64,000 nucleotides of DNA from Galbula dea. Lineage: Eukaryota > Chordata > Aves > Piciformes > Galbulidae. The DNA lies in contig VWZX01008271.1 of NCBI GenBank assembly GCA_013399015.1, positions 1 to 64,000 on the forward strand. Direction: 5' to 3'. How positions within the stretch are numbered: position 1 is the stretch's first letter; each line of letters opens with the position of its first letter. This document shows, piece after piece, positions 52,401-63,567 of the stretch. Both the position numbers and the translations under genes were made by a program. The notes beneath the pieces were generated by a model, which made no database searches, had not been told where the DNA came from, and saw only the letters and a program-made list of their open reading frames with translations.

Positions 52401-53683
52401 TTTGTTTCATGGGGATTGCAGTTTTCCCTGGTGTCTGTATTATGTGTCACTGCTATGTGTGCCGTTCAATTTTACTGTATGCCTATACGCAAAAGGCTTA
52501 GAATTAATGCAGACAAGTTTAATGAGAATGCTCTTTATTTCAAAAATCAGAGTAATAGCTGGTTGTTTGGAAAACAATTTGAATGTGGTGCTTAACACAG
52601 GTGAAAGTAAGTTTCAAATCATGTCAGTGCTCTGAGTCTATTTTTGGTTAGTAAATGCTTAGCATATATAGTAAAATGAATAAACTGCATAGTTTTAAAT
52701 CAGTAAGTGCCACTTAAGAAGATAGATCCAAGGAATAGATATTGCCACAAAGAAAGAAGTGTTGACATGATGTTATTTATTGTGACAGAAACTGAGATAC
52801 AAATCTATTGGTTTTGTATGAACCTACATTCATTCTAGTGCAAGTCTATTCCACTTGCTTGTAGAGACGGTGAGTCAAAAGTCAGAATATTCAGTCTACA
52901 GAAATTCTAATATTCCTGTATTTTTTTCCCCTTTGAATCTCTTTTGAGCACTTTCTGAAGTCACTTTTCAAAATAATGCTTAAAATATTTCTACAAGTAT
53001 TTGCTTCTGGACAGTTGAAATATTTAACCTTTTTTGGACTTCTTGTTTTCCCTGTATTTTGATGTGTTTTCTAGTTTTAGTTTTTATGTTTTGAATTATC
53101 TGTTATTATTTGTATATTACAGTATCATTAATTGATGACTGGTATTGCAGATGGCGTTCCAGTGATTGAAATTATAATTGTTTTTTGGCTTGCTCAGAGA
53201 TAACTAGCATTCTAATTGATAATCTGTATTCTATTTCACATGTTAGATTACATTTTTTCAAAGTGCCAAGTCATTAGAAAATAAAAACCCCAAGATATTC
53301 CAGTCCAGATAAGGTCAGATTTATTTTAACAAATTGACAATCTTCTATTAGGCAAACATTCTAGCTTGTTCATTTTTTTCAAATTACTCTTCAGAATGCT
53401 TATGGTTCTAATGCTCTAAAAAGTCCTGGTATAACAATAAGGTAAATCAAAATAAATACTAAAGCAAACAAAAAATGGAAAAAGGTAACATGCACCACAA
53501 CAACAATGCAGGCAACCCAATAAGGAATTCGGTCATCCGGGGTGGTGACAAACAACACTGATTGCAGCTTTCTAGGTAAGCTGAAGGGAAGAATATTTTA
53601 CTCACAATTGTTAGGCATTTATTTCAGTAGCCTGGAGAATATAGCAGCACATATGCATTATGCATTGTGTTTTATTTTTGTAG
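49401..53683. other. Non-coding stretch
   Basis: No gene was recognised. A 10-base unit TTAAATGAGA is tandemly duplicated at 52221-52240. A donor-like CTAG/GTAAGC at 53572-53580 follows a CpG-containing segment at 53520-53545, which might be an untranslated exon, but no matching acceptor could be fixed. Other frames have no support. Confidence 0.45.
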
Positions 53684-53854
53684 AAAGGAACTACATAAGA
53701 GATTGTTAGAAATAAAATACAAGACTTACAAATTAATCAGATTAGCTATCTTGGAGGAAAAAGTTGCATTTATTCACCTGGGTTCATATGACTTGCGTAA
53801 GCAGCACCTTACATTTGCCACCATGATTCTGCAACATGCCCAAGACTATCACCA
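53684..53854 (+). other. Candidate internal exon, 171 bases, unknown product
   Basis: A T-rich tract ending TTTTTGTAG (acceptor at 53683) precedes, and CACCA/GTAAGT (donor at 53855) follows. The donor hexamer is the optimal consensus, although the exon side is CCA and not CAG. Between them one frame is open for all 57 codons, with phase 2 at both ends. The peptide is rich in Lys, Leu and His and looks helical (pieces KELHKRLLEIKYKTYK, YDLRKQHLTFATM), but matches no family that I know. A second splice-bounded segment at 54178-54228 (TTATTCATTAG / ACACAG-GTAATG) has an open phase-0 frame. Joined in the phase given by the first exon it reaches a stop after seven further codons. Chance pairs of splice-like sites are common, so the call is weak. 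Confidence 0.22.
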
Positions 53855-56800
53855 GTAAGTCAGCAGAAATCAAAAAGAGCTTTGTATTTACTTAGCTAAG
53901 CTTTTCTCTTCACTCATGCTTAAGGAAGACGAGTGGCTTTTCAGACTGTCACTTAGACCATTAAAGTAGGGAATATAATGACTCTTTGTTTCCAAGACAT
54001 TTTCATGACTTCAGGTTGTTATCTTGCTTCTCTGTGAGCATTACAGGAGATTTTCAGTCATGCTACATAGTCATTGTTGAATGCTATCTTGCTGTAATTT
54101 AACAAACCACCTTTGGGGCTATAAAAACAATCCATTTATTGTGGGTCTAAGGTAAGCATCATCTTTTTATTCATTAGGACTTCGACAGACTTAAATTAAC
54201 ACTGTCTTTGGAAGAAGTTATAACACAGGTAATGTAGACCTTTTTCAAAGGGAGATAAGCTGTTCTGGCCTAAAGCACATTTGCAAGTGTTGTATGTTCC
54301 TCTGGAGCCTGTGACTCTTTAACTGCTGGTTTCTTAATGGGTGCTGACAAACCCAGGGTGTACACAAGCCACTTCTTCCTGGAGTCCTAGTTCTAGTTCA
54401 GACATGGCTTTGATCACAGTTCAAAACCAGAGATCCTAACAGTACCAGTGACTGGAAGACACAAGATAATGCTACCTTGCTCCTGCTGAAGGAGGGTAAG
54501 GGGAAAAACGAATGCAGTAACCAGTAATACATATTTGTGAAGATTTGGTTTGCTGATACAAAAGGGCTGTACAGTGATGATGTTACAGAAGTGATAAACA
54601 TGAGACCTAGAAAGCAAGTGAAGTGGAAAAAGATGAGACGAATAATGCAGTATTGTTTCCTGCAGCTTTTGCTTGACATATGGACCTTGAGCAGGTGGGT
54701 TTGCAGGAAGATCCCTGATTCACTAGAAAATTGCCTGAAGATCTGGCAAATGCAACAGGGAGGCAAACTCTGTCTACAAGTACCTTGAGGCAAATGAAAT
54801 AACAAGGGAAAGAACAAAACCAGAAACATCATTGTGCCACTGTGTAAATCCCTGCTGAAGGCACAGCCTGAAAGTCACAGGCATTTCTGGTACCACTTCT
54901 TGAAACATTCTTAATGTGCTTTTAGATCTTCATTTCTTGAAAAAAGAAAGGAACAGACACGTTGCCAGGGATAATTGGAGGTTCACAACAGTTTATTGGT
55001 GAGGAGCAGCAGTGTAAACCAGATCTCCTAAGCTTGGAACTACAAACAGAGAGGGGATATGAAAACACCCCTGTAGAATCATGACTGGAATAGAGAGGTA
55101 AAAGGAAATGGTTGTTCATGATCTTTTTCAATACAAAATTTCAGGTATGCCATGTTTCAGAAAAAAAAGACCTTTTCTGTCACAGGCTGTATATTTAACC
55201 TTAGTGGTTTCTTTCTAGGGAAGTTTTGTAACTAGTAGTTTTTCTGTTTGCTTATTTAAAGGTTTGCAGTTGTAGGGTCTTTTTTACATCTGATGTCATC
55301 AGAAGTGTTTCAACATTTTCAAAGCCATACTTGACACATATTCTGGATTTAGATAAGATTTCATGAATCATTTGTTACCAATGACAAGGGACTTGATGCT
55401 GTGTTAGAGAGAGAATTAAACTTCTGAAAAATGATTTAATCTAATATGGGAATCCTAATGCTACCCTTGTAACATTTTTCCCCAAGGTGTAGAGAAAGAT
55501 AGAGATGCTTTTCTGGATGTATTTGTTATCTAAGTAGGTCATAGGGTGGGAAAAATGAAAGGGAACTGCCTTTAGACTGTGCTTTCAGGCATGTGTGCAG
55601 AGGGCAGCAAGCGAATTTTTCTCTCACGCTCATTCATTGCCACCTAGGATTCAGAGCAAGCAGAAAAGTCCATCATGGCATAAAACATAGCTGTCTCTCT
55701 GCTGAGTCTCAGATGGAACTCGATTTGCATGAGAAACCTTCTACATTACTTTCCCTTTCTGAGCCCCACTTTATCAAAGCTAGCTTCAAAATGTGAGAAA
55801 GCTGAAGCTGTCTTCAAAGCATCATTGACTTTAATAAGAAATGTGGAAAATTACACAAGGTGAGGAAAAGGTGTTTAGTTTTTTAAGGTGGACAAATTAG
55901 CTCACTTTCTCCTTTCCTGGGCATAAAAGTTGAAAGAAATTAAATATGTAATTTGCCTATTTATGTACTGCACCTTAAAGCCTCATTTTCCATTCTCCAC
56001 CCATGCCTTCAAACTGCTTCCTTGTGACCTTGCTTATCTGTTCTTTGATGACTGCAGGCATTCTAGAGATACTTTACTTCTTGTGGCTCTTCATGACACC
56101 ATAGCTGAGGTTTTCCTCCTCATTTCTTGCTCTGTGCTTCGCTGCACTTGCTACTCTCTGAAAAGGGCCTTGAAGAGAGGGTCTACCTCATTCTGCTCCT
56201 AAGGCCTTCACATAGGGCTGCAATATAATAAAAGACTCACATAAGAGACAAATAGCTAGAATAATTTGTCTCCAACAAGAGCACTGACACTGACAATACC
56301 AAACTGAAAGGACCTACTCCACCTGCCAGCAGCAGTTTATTATCCCAGAGGTGGTCTACAAAGTGGATCAGGGCACCTGAGGCTAATTAAGCACTGTTAG
56401 CTATGGGTGGTTTATACATCTTTGTAACTCTGCATTACATTACTGTTGCTTATTCATGTTCATATTATCTCTGGCTAGAGATAGATGCATCAGGAAGGAA
56501 CCTATAAATAAATGCCTGTACCCCAAAGTAGTATGGCAGGGTGGAACAGAGCTAGGGCTGACCCAAACCTGACAGTTGGATACAGTGGCTTGCTGACTCC
56601 AGTTTTGGCTCTAGAGCTGTCTCAACCAGTACCAGAGCCACTGCACTATGCTCAGTTGAACTGTGCAGGTGTGCTGGAGAAGTCCGCTGGATGCAGGTGT
56701 TGCTCCATGCAGTTACATGGTTCACAACACATCCTAGCCAGGGGTAAGGCATGACCAAAGCAGATGTCCTGCCAGAAGCCTTGGCAGAGTGACTTTTGAG

Positions 56801-58455
56801 TAACGCAAGATGTGGTTGTTCGTCACTGTAACATCTGATAAGCAAACAAAATGACTATCATTATAGTATAAAAATTTACATTCAGGCATACTGTACTGTT
56901 TTCTACTTTTATTGATTTCTGCCTCCTTTTTCTTTATGTGTGATTTTATTACTTCCTAACTTGGACTTTAAAAGTAGTCCTCCACTTTAATGTTCTTGTA
57001 TGCAGGCTTTGTCTGAAGTATTGTAAATGAATATCATAAGCATTCTACCACTTTCTAAGAGGCAAAGTATGCTCAATGTAAAACAAATGTTGCTTCAGAA
57101 AAATTTATAATAAAAAGACATAGCTGGGAGCAATAAAACTTAGCCAGAATCAGGATAGAGGCTGTTCTTCCCTGCTGGCAAACTGCACAGATGAGATGTT
57201 TTGGCAGGAAGAGAGTGAAGGTGTTTCTCTTACATGAAACTGCAAGCTCAGACAGAGGCATCAGAGGAGAACAGAATGGCAGGAAGAAGAGCAGCTCCTC
57301 ATGGAGACAAGAAGCTTGTATGAGCTAAAATAAAAAGAAATACAGGTAAGGAAGAGAAAGGCATGTGAAGATTTGAAAATACAGAGAAAGATTTTTGCTG
57401 CATGCAGGAAAGCAAAAGAGCTGAGTGATGCATATAATACTTGAAGGTGTAAATCTCATCCAGCTTCAACACACTAAACTTCAACTTCCCCACTCTTAAA
57501 TATTTGGTTGGCAGTCAGCCAGGTGCAGGTGAAAGAGCCTTGTCCGGAAGCCAGTCCTCCAAAGCGAAGAGTTAGTTGTGGCTACTGGCCACTATTTAAG
57601 TCTTTCACTTGTATATGCGCTACAGCCCTGGCTGAAAATGGTGCTTGTGATGCATTATATTAAGCCAGAGGGAGAGGCAGGAGAAGGTCCTGGCTTTTGT
57701 CACGTCTGTATTGCCTGTTAGAGCATGCTAATGTTCTTGTAAGAGAATGTCTTATGCGAACAAAAGAACTGCAGGGACAAGGAGAGTGGGGTGAAGAATG
57801 TCCAAAAATATTTAATATATTGGTAACACACCTTTGCTGTAAACTATGGTAGTTTTCGAGCACGTTTAGGTTTTAAATATGTTCAAAGAATAACCTGTAA
57901 AATTTCCATTTATGGTGGCATATTCTTCCTCATGTAGTTTGATAATATAATTTTATAGCACTTCTCTTTAGTGGAAGAAACAGGTTTGCAGTTCTTAGGA
58001 ATAACAATCTGGCTGCAATATCCTTTATTTTGGTATCAAAGTGCTGTGCAAATAGTGTAGGAACCTGAGTCATAGCTGCACAAGAGTTTATGACTGTTTT
58101 CAGCATGTGGAGAAGCAATTTATTTTAACGTCAGAGAAATATAGCAGTTAGTTTATGTTTGGAACCAGTTCCTAAAATAGATCACTCACTTCATGACCAG
58201 ACGAAAGCACAGTCTTACTGAGATCCAGCTAGTTAAGAGTGTCCCATGCCAGGTTCATGTTTAACAATGGTAGCATAACTTACTGACTCCATTGTATGCT
58301 TCAGAGGGATGCTTGTTTTAAATGGTATGACAAACAATGGTGATGCTAAAAGGAAACAGTTGTGGTTGTGTTTTTTTTAATACCTTAATAGTAGTTGTAC
58401 AATATTTTGAGCATCACAAGATTGTAGTGACTGCACAAGAGGTAAAGAGCTCATT
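53855..58455. other. Non-coding stretch
   Basis: No gene was established. The 144-codon minus frame at 54398-54832 is hydrophobic and Phe/Leu/Ser-rich, the usual look of an antisense chance frame, and it is opposed by an 83-codon plus frame. The segment 56510-56850 is somewhat GC-richer, with open frames on both strands but no motif. The rest is AT-rich without features. Confidence 0.5.
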
Positions 58456-58704
58456 TTACAGCTGGAGCTTAGCTTCTTGTTGAAGCTCCTTGCGGCTAAG
58501 CTCTATGGCTAACATGGTCAATGAAATGTGTTGTCCAGGCATGCTTGTTGTCATTCTGCTCTTGTGGATTACTAAGCTGCCTTTTCCAAGATGAATCAAT
58601 TGAATAAGGTGACTGGGTTTTGCTGTCTGTGTTAAAGAAGATGTGATTTTAGAAACATCTGGCAGCTGCATTAGCCCTGTAACTGGGAGGTATGTGAACA
58701 GTTG
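58456..58704 (-). other. Candidate terminal coding exon, 82 codons, unknown product
   Basis: On the minus strand a tract ending ACTTTCCTGCAG (acceptor at 58705) is followed by an open phase-0 frame of 82 codons ending at a TAA. The peptide begins QLFTYLPVTGL and ends SRKELQQEAKLQL. Its composition is protein-like, with few aromatic or Cys residues and a Glu/Lys/Gln-rich C-terminus. The frame is closed by a stop only eight codons upstream of the proposed acceptor. Frames of this length are expected many times by chance in 64 kb. No family was recognised. Confidence 0.22.
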
Positions 58705-60156
58705 CTGCAGGAAAGTCCTTGTCCCTCCTCACTTTCTGCAGGAGATAAGCTTTGGTGAAGTGCAGCAAAGTCAGGTAGTGAGCATGTAGTTTCAATTCTG
58801 AATGCACAAAACCATATTAAGGGAAAGCAATTTGCATGGCCTTTCCTTAAGTATAGATCCTGTCTTTTTTCACGGTTTGCCTACAGAAGTGGCAGCTCTC
58901 TTCCTCTTGGTAGTAAATTATGGATCGAAGTGTATTAAGATTTCAGAGATTCAAAACCTCTTCTGTGACCTGGAGGTTCACATGCATTGACTTTCAATGG
59001 TACTGAAAGAGAAGAGTCATTAAGGCATTCTTAGACATTTCAGTGAGGGCTGCCTTTCACAAAAATGAGCTAATTTAATCAATGATGTCTTATGATTTTG
59101 AGGGCCTGCAACCTAAAATGTGCTTACATTTATCCACATTTCCAGTTGTTAGTGTCTGCTTTTCTATCTGCTTCTCAGTTTGCCCATTTATATCTAGTTT
59201 TCATTTGTTTTTCAAAACAAAGAGTGGCTGCTGATAAAATCAGCAAGTCATGGTTAAGCTTTAAACAGTAGCATAGAATTGTCATTCAGCTTTGTCACTC
59301 AAAAGAGATTATCTAAAGGTTTTTACAAGAGTATGCTGAGAGTAATTAGAATGTTGGAGCAATTGCATCAATGTGAACATAAAGTAGTCAGAATCAGCTT
59401 TTTTACTGTAAGATAGTATTTCTTTACAAAACTGTACAATAGACACATAGGAAATTTCAACTTTGCTTTTCTCTTTGGAAAAATAAAGCCTGATTTTCAT
59501 CAGAGTTTCTATTTAAAAATTGACTGTGTGACAAATTTGAGAATGTTTGAAGTGAAAGACAATTTCCAGTGTTGTAGGTAATGTTTCACAGGACTGGTGC
59601 AAATAGAATTGTTTTTCAAGCTTATGGTCATGTTTTTGTAGCCTTACTGTTTTCCTCAAAACAGACCTCTTTTTTTTTTTTTCTTAAAAGCAAGTTGCCA
59701 CCTACAGTGTAGGATCTTTTCCGTATGATGAGAATTCCTAGCACTTGTGAATGCTCAGAAGAAAGGAAATCATTATTACCAAGCTCTTGACCTTCAGTTG
59801 GAAAACTGTCATTTAATAAACTCCATGGTAGTTACTTCATTAATGTCATCCTGTGTGAGCTGTGTGGGTTTTTTGAAGGAATGGAAAATAATTTCTCCTG
59901 CAGGCCAGTAATGCAGTAAACCATGACTGTGTATTAATTTAAATATCTATTAGTGTGGCTGACTGATGTCTGCAGCACAGCAGAAAGATAGCTGCGTTTT
60001 TCATTTTCATAGAAGATTCATGTTTTTATAGTTTGGGATTTTTTTTTACTTCAGGAAGGCTGTTACAGCTCCATTTTAAACTATGACAATTTTTATATTT
60101 TACTTATTCAATGCTGGTGTCTTGTATCTAACAGTACTAATTCTTACTCCTGTCAG
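58705..60156. other. Non-coding stretch
   Basis: No gene was recognised. There are T runs near 59672-59683 and 60039-60048. The short frames at 58802-58990 and 59309-59500 lack support. Confidence 0.5.
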
Positions 60157-60363
60157 GTGTAAGTTTATCTATTCATGGGGCTGAAAAACGTGTGCAAATC
60201 TGTCAGAGGAGAACTGCAGCAAGCTACACAGCGTCACAGCGTCCGCCTGTGGTCGGGCATCCTTCACTTCCACAAGTCAGAAGGTCAATAAAAATGGAAG
60301 CCTTGTCTTCTGGATCTAGTATTTTGGCAGTCACTGGTGGAAAAACAAAAAACAATCAACCAG
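60157..60363 (+). CDS. Candidate protein-coding internal exon, 207 bases, unknown gene
   Basis: This is the best exon candidate of the window. Upstream, a TACTAAT branch-point-like word (60134-60140) is followed by a pyrimidine-rich stretch ending ACTCCTGTCAG, giving an acceptor at 60155-60156. Downstream, CAACCAG/GTAACA gives a donor at 60364. In between one frame is open for the whole length, starting and ending in phase 1, so the exon is a multiple of three and could be skipped without a frameshift. The peptide includes LSIHGAEKRVQICQRRTAA, then RPPVVGHPSLPQVRRS, then ALSSGSSILAVTGGK: basic, Ser/Pro-rich and probably disordered. Five CpGs fall within 60189-60253, unusual for this CpG-poor DNA and typical of selected sequence. 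I could not name the protein and found no partner exon in compatible phase nearby. An untranslated or alternative exon is possible. Confidence 0.38.
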
Positions 60364-61840
60364 GTAACATATCTGCCTTGACACCTCTTTCAGTTCTATT
60401 TCTTGTGTGATGTGTTATGATATCGTGAAGCTGGTATTAATAGCATCAGGTCATGCTTGCATGGAGATCAATCTATTGATTGTCAGAGCTATTGATTAGT
60501 GGTTTTTTTAGGTTTGGTATACTTTTGTTAGTTACAGATTATACAGAGTAACAACAGTTGAGAGAGTTGAAAGTGGGAAATAACAAAGCAAATTTAATCA
60601 TAAAAACAGATACAACATAGTGGTATCCAAAATGTTAATTCGGAGAGAGCTTTGGGCTATTTTTTTTAATAGTCCACTTATATATGTTTAATTTTGATAA
60701 GCCCTGAGCTAATGGCAATGCTCTAGAGGCTACAGGCATTCCCCATGGGACTTAGTAATTGACACTAACATTGGTTTTGAACAATGGCATAATCCAAAGC
60801 ATAGATCAAAGTCTTGCTGCTAGGATGCAAAAAAAATTTCTAGATCCAGAGTTTTTACAGCATGCATTAACTGGTTAACAAAATGAAACTTTTTAAAAGA
60901 AAGCCAGAATCTCCTGGGAACCATCAAATTCTAGTTGACATCATGAGTTCATTCCTTGTTGTGTTAATTGCCAAATCTATTTTAGAAGTGTCTTTTCTTA
61001 TAAAAGGAGAGTATGGTTGTGTCTGCCATTTTCAGTCAGTCTTCACAGTGAAAATTAAACTCTTAATTTCTTTCCTGAGTAGAGCAAATGAAGGCTGTCC
61101 AGGAAGTCGATTTTGTATCTTCTATATTGAAGAGTTTCAATAATCATCCAGTGTTACTTTCTAGGAAAGGACATGATGCACCCTGTATGCAGCTACTCGG
61201 GTGCTGCAGGGCAGAGTCTATTTGTGCAAGATAGACGGTTCTGTCTAGAAACCCTTACCATGCTTCCTTTACCTTGCAGATCTAGTAAAATCTTAATTTT
61301 TATAGAAGTTGAAAATGCAGTTTATTGTGTGTTGCTGTGCAGGTCTACTGCCATGAGTTTCATGAGCCCATGTTATTCAGTCACCATAATCTTTGTCAAC
61401 ATAGATTAATTAAGAATTTACAGAGACTCATAACCATACGCTTTGTTTACTTCAGTTCCTCTGTTCACTTGTTTGTCCTTCTATTTTTTTTGGCTTCTGT
61501 GTTTTTTCTTTGAAGTACAGAAATTACTACTATAGAAATGTTCTGTTAAAGATACATAATCATAACTGCAGGATGTTAAAAGATTGGCAAAAATACTCTA
61601 CATTGCAGTTTGTGGAAAAAGTATCTTGAACATGCACAATAAATATGTTTATTTTGAGCTTCTACACATTCTGCATCTATGTTTTGGTATATCTGGCCTG
61701 TGCTTGAATACTAAATTATGTACAAAGAATATATGCTGTCTACTGATTGAGAAAAAGATTTCTTTTTAGGTATGTCCCAAAGGTTTCCCAAAATCAAGCT
61801 TATTAGTGAGCATCATTTGGATGATGAGTCTGAGGAATTT
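60364..61840. other. Non-coding stretch
   Basis: No gene was recognised. It would be intron if the exon at 60157-60363 is real. The 86-codon frame at 60883-61143 has no motif and no splice support. Confidence 0.5.
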
Positions 61841-61970
61841 AGAATCATAGAATATTAGGTTGAAAGTGATCTTAAGGATCATCTGGTCCAACTTTTCTTA
61901 GCAAAAGCACAATCTAGACAAGATGGCTTAGCACCTTGTGCAAAAATAGTGCACTTTTGATGGTATTGGA
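61841..61970 (-). mobile_element. CR1 LINE 3' end, minus strand, about 130 bases
   Basis: The plus strand begins AGAATCATAGAATATTAGG, the complement of the octamer tail. It continues AAGTGATCTTAAGGATCATC, TGGTCCAACTTTTC, then AGATGGCTTAGCACCTTGTG. The copy holds only the 3' UTR region plus a few bases of the coding end. It is moderately diverged and heavily 5'-truncated. Confidence 0.9.
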
Positions 61971-63117
61971 GGTTTGCTAAGGAGTAAGCAGGACTTTCGT
62001 TTCTGTGTTTCTGGCTGCTCTTTCTTACTTATTCTTCTTGGTGACAAATTCCTTTTTTCTCAGACTCTACAAAACTTGTCAAACCTAGTTTCTCTGGGAG
62101 TCGTTAAATTTGCTGACTGTGGAAAAAATGCCTTCTTTAACAAGTCTAAGCAGCAGTAAAATGAATTCTTTCATTGTGTGAAGCTCTGGAATTGTCTTAG
62201 TTCCTCTCTACTTGCAACTCTTGCTGACAATTGTTACTCATTTGGTCATAAAAAGGATTGAAAGGTTATCCAGCAAGATTTTCTTTCTGTACGCCCCCTG
62301 TAAAGACCTATGGTTAATCCTAATGTGTTTTGAGGTTTATATAGATGTGTATATATAATAATATAGATATTAATTTATAGCAATTGTACAAATCAGATCT
62401 GCAGGTGATCTACACATTCATGTCTTTGAAATAATTTATTTCCAGCATTTAAGAAATATCTTAGGTAAACAGTCTTCAGGAAACACATTAAAATATTTTA
62501 GAAATCTTTACTTTCACTAGTTTAGCATTCAAAAACATCAGCTCCAAAGCCAAAGAATAGTACTTTTTCTTATGGAAATTCTTTACTATCTGAAATGATA
62601 TGGGCATATCCATGGTATTTGGAAGAACTATATGTTCAATGACAAGGAAACACCTACTGAAAGGACTGGGTTCTGGCATTACAGTGGAAGTCCAGTAGGG
62701 TACTTGGAATTCAGTGAGAATATTTTTTGACAGTTTACAACAAATTGTACCTTATAGATATGTTACAAATGCTAAAGTAAGATGTGTTTGTGTTAGGCAT
62801 GATTTTCTTGACTTTTGGATCCTCTTTTTTATTGCTTATCAACCCGTAGCATTTTCATTGATACCTGTAGTTACTGGACATGAAAATAAGGAAGAAGACC
62901 TAGTGGTAATGGCCAGCAAAACAACTGACTTAAGAGGCAGGGAAAAATGCATCATTCTTGAAACTGTGGCATTCAAAATTAAGCAAAAAAAAGGAAATGT
63001 ATGTTTAATGAGCTTAGTCACAGCTTAATGAACCTTGAATCATCAAGGAAGCTAGAACTGAGTTCTTTAGAAATGATAATTTGCTGTGCAAAAGATATTA
63101 TTTTCTCATCACAAAAT
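61971..63117. other. Non-coding stretch
   Basis: No gene was recognised. The plus frame 62714-63028 (104 codons) has a more polar second half (for example GHENKEEDLVVMASKTTD), and an acceptor-like TACCTGTAG lies near 62871, but no donor follows, so an exon call is not justified. Confidence 0.5.
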
Positions 63118-63567
63118 GTGCACATGCTTAAGATGATGAAGGGGCTGGAACATCTGCCTTATGAGGAAAGGCTGAGGGAGTTGGGTCTCTTTAGCTTGGA
63201 GAAGAGGAGGCTAAGGGGTGACCTCATCTATGCTTTTAAATATGTGAAGGGTGTGTGTCAGGAGGATGGGGTCAGGCTCTTCTCAGTGAAGCCCAGTGAC
63301 AGGACAAGAGGCAATGGCTGTAAGCTGAAGCATAGGAGATTCCGTGTGGATACACGTAGAAATTTTTTCGCAGTTCAGGTGCCAGAGCACTGGCACAGAC
63401 TGCCCAGAGAGGTTGTGGAGTCTCCTTCTATGGAGATATTCAAAACCCGTCTGGACACACTTCTGTGTGACGTGGTCTAGGGAATCCTGCTGTGGCAGGG
63501 GGGTTGGACTAGATGATCTTTTGAGGTCCCTTCCAACTCCTGATATTCTGTGATTCTGTGATTATCC
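63118..63567 (+). mobile_element. CR1 LINE 3' end with open C-terminal frame, plus strand
   Basis: This is a 5'-truncated CR1 copy in plus orientation and the best preserved in the window. From about 63127 to the TAG at 63478-63480 one frame is open and gives the C-terminal part of CR1 ORF2 after the RT domain. Recognisable pieces in order are LEHLPYEERLRELGLFSLEK, RRLRGDLIYAFKYVKG, RLFSVKPSDRTRGNG, HRLPREVVESPSMEIFKTRL. The frame happens to continue upstream to a chance start at 63001 in unrelated sequence. The 3' UTR carries GGTTGGACTAGATGATC, then GAGGTCCCTTCCAACTCC, and ends in two ATTCTGTG octamers at about 63547-63563. No RT catalytic domain is present, so the copy cannot move by itself. 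The open frame and near-consensus words indicate a relatively young insertion. Confidence 0.95.

Noticed and set aside
54398..54832. 144-codon open frame on the minus strand
   Set aside because: It is hydrophobic, Phe/Leu/Ser-rich and opposed by another open frame. By a rough stop-frequency estimate, about one frame of this length is expected by chance in the window.
62714..63028. 104-codon plus frame just upstream of the young CR1
   Set aside because: The second half is polar, but there is no donor site and no recognised motif. It is not part of the CR1 reading frame.
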